DNA of 64,000 nucleotides from Paraliobacillus sp044383835 (GTDB lineage Bacteria; Bacillota; Bacilli; Bacillales; Amphibacillaceae): assembly GCF_044383835.1 (NCBI RefSeq), contig NZ_JBISEP010000003.1, forward strand, positions 62,001 through 126,000, given 5' to 3'. Shown here piece by piece: positions 51,744-59,423 of this stretch (positions within the stretch are counted from its first letter, which is position 1; every line of letters starts with the position of its first letter). The notes beneath the pieces were generated by a model. That model was not told where the DNA came from. It made no database searches and saw only the letters and a program-made list of their open reading frames with translations. The position numbers and the translations under genes are program-made.

Positions 51744-53111
51744 CTAATTAGGTAAATATAAAGTAAAAGGTTCTAATGTCTTAATGTCTATAAAACCAGT
51801 AAAGTCAAATTCTAAAATTGTTTTTTGTAAGGAGAAGTTCTCTACTTGATTGTTTTCCAAGACAAAAATAGATTGAAAATCATTGGTGTCCTTATCCAAT
51901 ATCTTCACTTTACTTCTTGATACAAGAGAGTTACTAATATCATTATCAATTAATTTAAAGCTATAAGATAAATTATTGAGTAAAATATTAAAGTGATGAT
52001 CTTCTCTCCATTTTTTCGATAAACCTTGGAATTGAAAATCTATAATCACTTTATTTTCTTCCTTTATTATATTTTTAACTTTTATACTTAAAGCTGTACG
52101 CTTACTTTTCATTTCAAACGTTGAAACGTTGAGGAGCTTTTGAACAGGTAATTCAGTAATTTCCATATAAGGGTATAGTGTAATTGACTCTGCCCCCTTA
52201 TCTATACTCTCCATATTTTTACGTAATGTAAGGTGATATCCATCTCCACTTTTAGAACTGGAAATTCTCGTACTATTTTCATAATTAAATAATTCATTCC
52301 CTTTATTGTCTATAGCTTTATAAAAATCTATATGATCATCTTTATAAGCGGATACAGTTTCAAACACAATAGTAGAAGAAGCTTGAGCTTGATTAATTTC
52401 ATGTATATTTATTTTTATTTGATCATTCGGAAACTCCTTCAATTGGTTAATCGCTAAAACTTGATTTACTTCTTGGGTAATCGGTATGTTAAAATTCCAA
52501 CTTCCTTTAATATTATTAATAGCATGAATTGTAATAGGTAATGTAAAGCTTTCTTTGATTACTTTGTGCGGGTATTCCAATCGCCATTGAAAATCGTATC
52601 CATCCCCTGATTGTTCAATATCCATAGATTTCCCATTTAACCATGGATCATTATCTCCTTTATTATTTTCAAAATTCACATCAAAGCTTATTTCTTCTGT
52701 TTTCAAATCCCCATTTACCTGTCCTATAATCGAGACAATATTTCCATCGAAATACACATCATTCAATTCAACGGTTACACCATTTTTAGTTATATCTTGA
52801 TTTAACTCTGTTACTAAATTTTTTTCAGCTAACTTAACTCCCAATTCATCGTCAAATTTTTCATATATTTCTCCGATAAAAGGTACTTTAGCTAATACTT
52901 GATTGACCTTTGGATTGATTACCCAACCCATTAAAAAGATAATTCCGAACATTAAAACAGTAGTCATACAACATACAAGTATTTTCTTCTGTTTAGAATA
53001 TCTTTTTTTAGTATATCTACCCTTTTTTATCCCTTTAGTAATGGCATTCAAGACATCTTCTTTTGGCACATCTATTTGATCAATATATCTTCTAACTTTT
53101 TCTTTATCCAT
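51744..53111 (-). CDS. DUF4179 anti-sigma factor-like membrane protein
   Basis: 455 residues. A short cytoplasmic N-terminus (VRRYIDQIDVPKEDVLNAIT), a single membrane helix (about 48-67), then an extracellular beta-rich domain. DUF4179 proteins with N-terminal sigma-binding regions follow an ECF sigma gene in many Bacilli and act as anti-sigma factors. It overlaps the sigma gene by 8 bases, the coupling usual for such pairs. The signal that releases sigma is unknown; the neighbouring transporter and beta-rich protein suggest an envelope or peptide signal. Confidence 0.85.
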   Translation of the reverse strand: MDKEKVRRYIDQIDVPKEDVLNAITKGIKKGRYTKKRYSKQKKILVCCMTTVLMFGIIFLMGWVINPKVNQVLAKVPFIGEIYEKFDDELGVKLAEKNLVTELNQDITKNGVTVELNDVYFDGNIVSIIGQVNGDLKTEEISFDVNFENNKGDNDPWLNGKSMDIEQSGDGYDFQWRLEYPHKVIKESFTLPITIHAINNIKGSWNFNIPITQEVNQVLAINQLKEFPNDQIKINIHEINQAQASSTIVFETVSAYKDDHIDFYKAIDNKGNELFNYENSTRISSSKSGDGYHLTLRKNMESIDKGAESITLYPYMEITELPVQKLLNVSTFEMKSKRTALSIKVKNIIKEENKVIIDFQFQGLSKKWREDHHFNILLNNLSYSFKLIDNDISNSLVSRSKVKILDKDTNDFQSIFVLENNQVENFSLQKTILEFDFTGFIDIKTLEPFTLYLPN

Positions 53112-53634
53112 GGCTACTCCCCCTTTTAAGAGTTTTTTTCAGCTCTTCTTTACCTCTACTTAAATAAGTCTTTACAGTTCCCTCTGGAATTTGCATTATT
53201 TCACTAATTGTTTTGATAGAGTAATCATAATAATAAAAAAGTATAATTGTTGTTTGGTAGTTTTCTTTCAAATTTCTTATAGATTCTATTAGAGTTAATG
53301 AATCTATATTTACATCATCATTAGACTTTACACTAGCTAAAATATCCGGTGTTAAATGAACAATATTTTTTCTTCTTGAAACTAATTGTGCAGCACAACG
53401 AATAATAATTTTGGTAAACCATGTCATAAAATATTCTGGATTCCTCAGTGTATGGACAGATATTAATGCTTGATACGTTGATTCTTGAACTATATCTAAT
53501 GCATCTTCGCGACTATGCACATATAAAAAGGCTGTTCGATAAATTTGTTGATAATATTGCTTCATTAATTTTTCAAACGCTTTTTTATTTCCTTTAATCG
53601 ACTTCTTAACTAATTTATACTCAGTATCATTCAT
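53104..53634 (-). CDS. ECF-type RNA polymerase sigma factor
   Basis: About 176 residues. Region 2 (FEKLMKQYYQQIYRTAFLYVHSREDALDIVQE) and region 4 (RNLKENYQTTIILFYYYDYSIKTISEIMQIPEGTVKTYLSRGKEEL). Start at ATG 53634 after AGGGAG; the longer frame to 53691 would start before the likely promoter. First gene of an operon with its anti-sigma, three membrane proteins, ATPase and beta-rich protein. A TGAAAC...CTCA ECF-type promoter lies just upstream, suggesting autoregulation. Confidence 0.92.
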   Translation of the reverse strand: MNDTEYKLVKKSIKGNKKAFEKLMKQYYQQIYRTAFLYVHSREDALDIVQESTYQALISVHTLRNPEYFMTWFTKIIIRCAAQLVSRRKNIVHLTPDILASVKSNDDVNIDSLTLIESIRNLKENYQTTIILFYYYDYSIKTISEIMQIPEGTVKTYLSRGKEELKKTLKRGSSHG

Positions 53635-53660
53635 TTCAAATCTCCCTTCTACAATATTAG

Positions 53661-53686
53661 TGAGAAAACACATTAAAAAAGTTTCA
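53661..53686 (-). promoter_or_regulatory. Candidate ECF-type autoregulated promoter
   Basis: Minus strand TGAAAC (53686-53681), 16-base spacer, CTCA (53664-53661); -35 typical of ECF sigma factors, -10 weaker. It lies upstream of the ATG at 53634. Confidence 0.55.
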
Positions 53687-53691
53687 AACAA

Positions 53692-53976
53692 TTTTTGAAT
53701 TTTTATTGATTGATTCTAATTGACTATATAAGATTATAGTGTATACAGTAGATTTAATTGTAAATATTGTAAATAATAAATTGAATCTATTTAAAAATTA
53801 ACGTGACTTTATTCCTAACACACATTTTTTAACAATAATTATTTATACCCTTTACATTTATAATCACTTCAATTAAAATAACATTAAATAACATTATAAT
53901 GTTATAATGAAATTAGATGGGAGGGAAACTATCAACTAGAATCACAAAAAATGTATATAATAAATAAAAGGAAAGG
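53692..53976. other. Divergent region between the sigma gene and the LPMO gene
   Basis: AT-rich, no gene seen. It holds a perfect 18-base palindrome (53888-53905) near the LPMO promoter, and the sigma gene's likely promoter just outside to the left. Confidence 0.5.
53888..53905. promoter_or_regulatory. Perfect 18-base palindrome upstream of the LPMO gene
   Basis: ATAACATTATAATGTTAT is its own reverse complement and includes TATAAT, so it overlaps a likely -10 of the LPMO gene. A repressor site is plausible. Confidence 0.55.
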
Positions 53977-54807
53977 ATGATTAAGTTGGAACTACAGACA
54001 GTGAAGTTTAAACCTATTTATCTATTCTTTAGTATTTTGGCAGTAATGATAGCGCTTTCCTTTGGGTTTAGTATGAAAGTATCTGCACATGGCTATGTAA
54101 ATAGTCCAGAAAGTAGATCTGTTTTATGTCAAAAAGGAATTAACAATGATTGTGGCGGAGTTACTTATGAACCACAAAGTGTTGAAGGACCTGGGAATTT
54201 CCCAGAAGCCGGTGTAGCAGATGGAGAAATTGCTAGTGGTGGAGGCGTTTTTCCAAAACTAGATGAACAAAGCGAAAATCGTTGGGCAAAAGTTCCAATG
54301 TCAAGTGGTGCTTACACATTTAATTGGAAATTGACAGCAGCACACGCTACTGAAAATTGGGATTATTATATTACGAAAGAAAATTGGGATCCTAATCAGC
54401 CATTAAAGAGATCTGATCTTGAACTATTTTGTTCTGTTAATGACGGTGGAAAACGACCTGATTTTAACGTATCACACGATTGTGTTGTCCCTCAACGTAC
54501 TGGGTATCACGTTATCCTAGCTTATTGGGAAGTTGCTGATACTCCTAACGCTTTTTACCAAGTCATCGATGCAAATTTTGATGGTGGATTTGTTGAGCCA
54601 GGAGAACCAGGAAATCCAAGTGAGCCAGGTAATCCAGGTGAACAAGCACCAGCTTGGGATGCAACAAAAGCCTATCTAGGAAAAGATAAAGTAACATACA
54701 GCGGTAAAACATATCAAGCAAAATGGTGGACAAGGGGAGATGTTCCAGGAGAATCTAATGTTTGGGGTCTTATTTCAAAAGGAACGAATGCAAACAATCT
54801 TCTTTAA
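53977..54807 (+). CDS. AA10 lytic polysaccharide monooxygenase, chitin-binding
   Basis: 276 residues. A signal peptide ending VSA, so the mature protein would begin HGYVNSPESR; this N-terminal His with the later His in TAAHATENWDYY forms the copper histidine brace. Mid-domain Cys pairs are typical of AA10. After a Pro-Gly-Glu linker (PGEPGNPSEPGNPGEQ) comes a CBM5/12-like module (PAWDATKAYLGKDKVTYSGK...AKWWTRGDVPGES). It oxidatively cleaves chitin or cellulose; chitin is suggested by the CBM. Start ATG 53977 after AAAAGGAAAGG; a TTG at 53989 is an alternative. It stands alone. Confidence 0.94.
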   Translation: MIKLELQTVKFKPIYLFFSILAVMIALSFGFSMKVSAHGYVNSPESRSVLCQKGINNDCGGVTYEPQSVEGPGNFPEAGVADGEIASGGGVFPKLDEQSENRWAKVPMSSGAYTFNWKLTAAHATENWDYYITKENWDPNQPLKRSDLELFCSVNDGGKRPDFNVSHDCVVPQRTGYHVILAYWEVADTPNAFYQVIDANFDGGFVEPGEPGNPSEPGNPGEQAPAWDATKAYLGKDKVTYSGKTYQAKWWTRGDVPGESNVWGLISKGTNANNLL

Positions 54808-55163
54808 TGGTTCATAAATTGTTGTTGTAATCCGTTTTGTGAGAAGGTCTCTTTCTATATGTATTGCCTTGAATAGCATACATTTTGTGATAGAGTCCCT
54901 TCTCTTTTTAGAATAATAAACTAGCAATTCACACAAAATTACTCGTCATTAACCTTTCTATCAATTTACTAATTCAAAAGTTAGGCTCTACATTTCACCC
55001 TATTACTACTCAATTTTCGCTCTGTTACCTTCCCAATAAAATTATAATAAAAAAAGGTTTCAACCATCATCATAGAAAGATAGTTGAAAACCTTTTTTAC
55101 TAGAATGTTTCATACTATGAAAAATGGAGGAATATTTAGATTCATTTTGTTATCTATGCGTCA
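54808..55163. other. Intergenic region between LPMO and YjbQ-family gene
   Basis: No gene seen. It ends with a bidirectional terminator (55048-55098) between convergent genes. Confidence 0.6.
55048..55098. terminator. Bidirectional terminator
   Basis: AAAAAGGTTTCAAC and GTTGAAAACCTTTTTT form a stem around about 18 bases, with A- and T-runs at the outer ends. Between convergent genes. Confidence 0.9.
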
Positions 55164-55676
55164 TTATTCTCCGACAATCATTATGTTACATTTTCTATCA
55201 CGCACTCTATTTTGATCCCAATCAATAAAGTAAATATACCCAACCGAACCGATTAATAATTCGCTTTCTTTTAAAACAAAGCTTTCACTTGCCCCAAACA
55301 GGGTCGCACGCATATGCGCATCCGCATTCAAGATTGTTGCTTCATCCGTTGGATAATCTGGGTCGTCTAAGGAATGAAGAAATTCTACATGCTCTTTACC
55401 TGGATATAGATAGTCTGATTCTGTTAATTGGCGTGGAATGAGTTTATTTAAAATCCTATTCAAATCAACTTGGATATACTCATCTCCATTAAAATCTGTG
55501 TCATGGACATATTCTTCAAATACGACAGAACACGTTGTATGAGGTGAAGACACAACACATATACCATTCTTCATGTTACTTTTTTCAACGATTTCTTTGA
55601 TTTGCTTTGTAATATTATGATAGGTAACACGAGTACCATTTGATGTAAGAATGAGTTGATCATAATAAGTGGACAT
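55164..55676 (-). CDS. YjbQ (UPF0047) family protein
   Basis: 170 residues, about 30 longer than the usual 130-140. Family marks: SPHTTCSVVFEEYVH and NADAHMRATLFGAS with the conserved His and Asp residues. YjbQ-type proteins form trimers; some have weak thiamine-phosphate synthase activity, but the normal role is not settled. Here it ends an operon with a galactitol-type PTS, class II aldolase and triosephosphate isomerase, so it may act on a sugar phosphate or a by-product. Its start follows AAAGGAAGTAGG. Confidence 0.85.
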   Translation of the reverse strand: MSTYYDQLILTSNGTRVTYHNITKQIKEIVEKSNMKNGICVVSSPHTTCSVVFEEYVHDTDFNGDEYIQVDLNRILNKLIPRQLTESDYLYPGKEHVEFLHSLDDPDYPTDEATILNADAHMRATLFGASESFVLKESELLIGSVGYIYFIDWDQNRVRDRKCNIMIVGE

Positions 55677-55692
55677 ATTATACCTACTTCCT

Positions 55693-56382
55693 TTAGTTAT
55701 TGTATGCTTCTTTTACTGCTTTCAACATATTTTCGATCATGTCAATTGGGTCATTAGCTAAAACAATCCCGCTAGTGCAACCTGTTCCATCTGCACCTGC
55801 AGCGATGGTGCGATAAACGTCCTCAGGTGTTGAAATTCCTGCAGCTTGCATGACTAAAACATCTGTTGAAATGGCTCGTATTTCTTGGTTTGTTTTCTGA
55901 ATATAATGATCATCACTTGTTTGTCCAGTTCCGATTAATTCTGTTGGTTCACATAAGATAATATCAGGATTTAGCATAGCCAAAGCTTTTGCTTCTTTAA
56001 CAGAATCCGCACAAACAATAGATGTTATGCCTTTTTCTTTTGCTTTTTCAACTGATTGTACGATCTCATTTAAAGGAAGTGAATGCTCGGCATGGTTAAT
56101 CATTGTTGCTGCGACACCAGCTTCTTTTAATGCATCTCCTGTCACATATCCCATCCCACGTCCTAAATCTATACCATCCATATGTTGTGCGGTTATAATA
56201 AGGTTCTCTGTTTGATCAGCCAATAGTCTTAAATCTACATATTGTGCCGTAAAATAAACATCAAAATCGACTTGACTTGCTAATTTATCTGCCGCAACAG
56301 CTAGCTTTAAGATCTCTTTACCTGTTAAATAGGATTTAGGGTTAATCATAAAAAACGGTTGACTTTTCGTTGATCGTTTCAT
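55693..56382 (-). CDS. Triosephosphate isomerase, archaeal-like short form
   Basis: 229 residues, shorter than the 250 of the usual bacterial TIM. Catalytic Lys in MINPKSY, His in ATMINHAEHS, Glu in CEPTELIGTGQ; this is the archaeal-type layout (NFK or NPK, INHSEH, EPPELIGTG). It converts DHAP and glyceraldehyde-3-phosphate, or a related aldose/ketose pair, within this operon. Probably a second TIM; the glycolytic gene is presumably elsewhere. Confidence 0.9.
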   Translation of the reverse strand: MKRSTKSQPFFMINPKSYLTGKEILKLAVAADKLASQVDFDVYFTAQYVDLRLLADQTENLIITAQHMDGIDLGRGMGYVTGDALKEAGVAATMINHAEHSLPLNEIVQSVEKAKEKGITSIVCADSVKEAKALAMLNPDIILCEPTELIGTGQTSDDHYIQKTNQEIRAISTDVLVMQAAGISTPEDVYRTIAAGADGTGCTSGIVLANDPIDMIENMLKAVKEAYNN

Positions 56383-56386
56383 CGTA

Positions 56387-57232
56387 TCATCCTTTCACTT
56401 GAACTGGCTGCGTCTCGAAGACCTCATAGTAGTGTACCAACACTTGTTTAAGACCTTCCTCCAAATTGTGTCTTAATTCAAAATAATCTTGCGTTTTTTC
56501 TTGAGCTTTCTTATGTGCTGAGACGATAAAATCAGTAAAGATATTAATCTTACTCATACCCTCCGTTGCACAACGGTTAAGCTTTTGATCACCTGAAGAA
56601 CTTCCACCATGTAAAACCAACGGTACAGTCACATCACTTGAAATTTCATGTAACCTATCAAAATTAATCCGTGGTTCGCCTGTATATTTACCATGGGCAG
56701 TTCCAATCGATATAGCTAGAGAATCTACATTGGTTTCTTTGACAAAATTAACGGCATCAGCCAATGTCGTATCGTATGAACGGTCATTACTCTTTCCTTC
56801 ATAAGACACATCATTTGATCCTACATGTCCAATTTCTCCTTCGACAACAACGCCCATAGCATGTGCATAATCAACAACTTCTCTAGTCATTTGCGCATTC
56901 TCTTTAAATGGTAATGAAGAACCATCAAACATCACCGAACTAAAGCCTAAATCAATCGCTCGTTTAATAAACTGAAAATCACTACCATGATCCAAGTGTA
57001 GAACGATCGGTACATTTACTTTTTCTGCGTAGTGCTTTCCCATCCATGCGGCCTCTTCTAAGCTTAAATATGCTTCATGTGATTGCGCATATGCTAAAAT
57101 AAGCGGTAATCCACACGATTCAGCTGTTTCTGTATAAACTTTAGCAGTTAATGCATCAACAAAATTCGTTGCTGGAATGGCAAAGCCTTTTTTTTGAGCT
57201 GTTTGAAATAATTCTTTTGAACTTACTAACAT
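56387..57232 (-). CDS. Class II fructose/tagatose-bisphosphate aldolase
   Basis: 281 residues. Zinc ligand His in VLHLDHGSDF, catalytic Asp in LDHGSD, GHVGSND loop, LVLHGGSSSG, NIFTDF. Class II aldolases of the ketose-bisphosphate family (FbaA/GatY/KbaY) split fructose- or tagatose-1,6-bisphosphate. With a galactitol-type EIIBC, tagatose-bisphosphate is the natural guess, but no tagatose-6-phosphate kinase or galactitol-1-phosphate dehydrogenase is in the cluster, so the pathway is incomplete or unusual. Confidence 0.9.
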   Translation of the reverse strand: MLVSSKELFQTAQKKGFAIPATNFVDALTAKVYTETAESCGLPLILAYAQSHEAYLSLEEAAWMGKHYAEKVNVPIVLHLDHGSDFQFIKRAIDLGFSSVMFDGSSLPFKENAQMTREVVDYAHAMGVVVEGEIGHVGSNDVSYEGKSNDRSYDTTLADAVNFVKETNVDSLAISIGTAHGKYTGEPRINFDRLHEISSDVTVPLVLHGGSSSGDQKLNRCATEGMSKINIFTDFIVSAHKKAQEKTQDYFELRHNLEEGLKQVLVHYYEVFETQPVQVKG

Positions 57233-57302
57233 ATCCTTTCCCTCCGACTATAAAATAGAATCGAAATAAAGTAACCACGACTTTATCTCGATTCAATCTT
57301 TA

Positions 57303-57584
57303 TTAACTTAATTGACGCTCTAATTCTTCATAAACTTGATCGGCACCTATCCCAGTCAATAGTGGCACACCGTTAATCACTCTATCTTTAATTTTATCTG
57401 GCACTACTGTTGTTGTAACAATCGCATCGTAATCATCGATTTTATTCATTTCATCTGCGACTTTTGATTGATAAAGAGCCACGTCTTTATCTAACCCTTT
57501 TTCTTTCAACCAATCTTTAATTTTACCTGTAACCACTGTAGATGTTGCAACACCCGTACCACACATAATCAATAATTTTTTCAT
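57303..57584 (-). CDS. PTS galactitol-family EIIB
   Basis: 93 residues. Phospho-Cys in LIMCGTGVATSTVV (about Cys8). Pairs with the EIIC two bases upstream. The galactitol family phosphorylates sugar alcohols or ketoses; the cargo cannot be read from sequence. Confidence 0.94.
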   Translation of the reverse strand: MKKLLIMCGTGVATSTVVTGKIKDWLKEKGLDKDVALYQSKVADEMNKIDDYDAIVTTTVVPDKIKDRVINGVPLLTGIGADQVYEELERQLS

Positions 57585-57586
57585 AT

Positions 57587-58933
57587 TTAAGCATCTCCTT
57601 CCATATTTGAACGTTTTGGTTTAACTTTATTAACATAATATAAGCCAGCTATCGTCACAATACCGATGATCCCGATACCAATCCAACTTAAATAGTCTGA
57701 CGCAAGGACATACATAAGTGTTGTCCATAAGCCACCTTCAGCCATAGCAGTAATACTAGTATTACCTGCCATATCAAAATTAGCTGCAATGGCTGACTTA
57801 GTTACTAATGGAGCTACCCATGATGTAACATACAGAATAGTTGCCATATAAATGCCTCCACCAACTACCGTTCGAATAATATTTCCACCAAATACTGCAG
57901 CCATTAAAGCAACGACAAACGGAATAGTTGCTAAGTCACCGAATGGTAGTGTGCTATTACCTGGAAGTAAAATCGCTAACGCAATCGTAATTGGCACAAG
58001 AAGTAGTGATGACGATAAAACAGCCGGATGTCCAACGGATAAAGCAGAGTCCATACCAATATAAAGTTCTCTACCAGGAAATCTTTTTCTAACAAATTCT
58101 GTTGCCGACTCAGATATAGGCGTAAGCCCTTCCATTAATAAAGATACCATTCTAGGCATTAAGATCATGACAGCTGCAGTTGATACTCCCAGTTCACCTA
58201 TACCGCCAACATCATAACCTGCCAACACACCAATTACTAGACCGATAATAAGTCCCATTACGGTAGTATCTCCAAAAATACCAAATTTCTTTTGGATGGT
58301 TTCTGGATCTGCTTCTAATTTATTAAATCCAGGAATCCGATCAAAGATCCAATTCATAGGTACAGCAAAAATAAATCCAGGTGCGGATGTACCATGTGGA
58401 AATGTAATATTAGGGAAACCATAAAACTTGTTAATAATTGGCCCAATGATATCACCTAACAAAATTATCATTGCAAAATACACAGCCGTCGTGAATAATC
58501 CTAATGCAAAGTTACCAGTTACCACATATACGAGTGAAGCGATAAAAGCGGCATGCCAAAAGTTCCATATGTCCACGTTTAATGTTTTTGTTAACCCAAA
58601 AACTAGCAAAAGAATATTGATAACGATTCCAACAGGGATTGACAAGCTACCTAAGATGGTGCCATATGAGATAGCTGCTGCCGCTGGCCAACCGACATCA
58701 ATGGTTGTTAAACTTAAACCAAACCTTTCTACCATCGTTTGAGCGGCTGGTCCTAAAGAACTTCCGAGTAAACCAATGACTAAGTTAAGTCCGACAAAGC
58801 CAATCCCAACTTTCAAGCCCGATATAAATGCCTTTCCTGGTTTTGCTCCTAACGCTATACCAAATACAAATATAAGAATAGGTAAGACCACTGTCGCCCC
58901 TAAATCTACAAACCACTGTAATGCATTTAACAT
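57587..58933 (-). CDS. PTS galactitol-family EIIC
   Basis: About 448 residues, roughly ten hydrophobic helices, matching GatC/SgcC (MLNALQWFVDLGATVVLPIL; GTSAPGFIFAVPMNWIFDRIPGFNKLEADPE; RKRFPGRELYIGMDSALSVGHPAV). Start at ATG 58933 after GGAGGAATTG. EIIA, EIIB and EIIC are separate genes here. Confidence 0.93.
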   Translation of the reverse strand: MLNALQWFVDLGATVVLPILIFVFGIALGAKPGKAFISGLKVGIGFVGLNLVIGLLGSSLGPAAQTMVERFGLSLTTIDVGWPAAAAISYGTILGSLSIPVGIVINILLLVFGLTKTLNVDIWNFWHAAFIASLVYVVTGNFALGLFTTAVYFAMIILLGDIIGPIINKFYGFPNITFPHGTSAPGFIFAVPMNWIFDRIPGFNKLEADPETIQKKFGIFGDTTVMGLIIGLVIGVLAGYDVGGIGELGVSTAAVMILMPRMVSLLMEGLTPISESATEFVRKRFPGRELYIGMDSALSVGHPAVLSSSLLLVPITIALAILLPGNSTLPFGDLATIPFVVALMAAVFGGNIIRTVVGGGIYMATILYVTSWVAPLVTKSAIAANFDMAGNTSITAMAEGGLWTTLMYVLASDYLSWIGIGIIGIVTIAGLYYVNKVKPKRSNMEGDA

Positions 58934-58948
58934 AAACAATTCCTCCTT

Positions 58949-59407
58949 CTATATTAGTTCTTCGCTTTTAATAATGTTTAAATAGTCCGCTTTATTAGAA
59001 CAATCAAGCAATTCATCTAGAACCGATTTTTTCTGTATTAATCCCATCAGCTTTTGTAGAATATCTAGTTGCTCATGCGCTTCTTTTAAACCAAGCATAA
59101 AAATTAACTGCACCGGAATGATTTCCTCTGAGCCATCCATTGCTTGAAAATCAACAGGATGTTTTAATGACATAAAGCCGATTTGAGACGATCGTACTTT
59201 ATCACTGTCCGTATGAGGAATTGCTACACCCACATCATTCACATACAAACCAGTAGGGAACTCTTTCTCTCGATTTAACACACCTGAAATGAATTCATCC
59301 GTAACTAACCCTTCATTTTTAAAACATTGCGCCAATTCTTCAAGCGCCTCTTCTTTGTCATACACTTTCTCTTTTTGTAATAAAATAATTTCTTTATCAA
59401 ATAACAT
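58949..59407 (-). CDS. PTS EIIA, fructose/galactitol type
   Basis: 152 residues. Phospho-His in GVAIPHTDSDKV. First structural gene after the regulator, upstream of EIIC and EIIB. Supplies phosphate to the EIIB. Confidence 0.93.
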   Translation of the reverse strand: MLFDKEIILLQKEKVYDKEEALEELAQCFKNEGLVTDEFISGVLNREKEFPTGLYVNDVGVAIPHTDSDKVRSSQIGFMSLKHPVDFQAMDGSEEIIPVQLIFMLGLKEAHEQLDILQKLMGLIQKKSVLDELLDCSNKADYLNIIKSEELI

Positions 59408-59423
59408 GTCGTTTTACTCCAAT

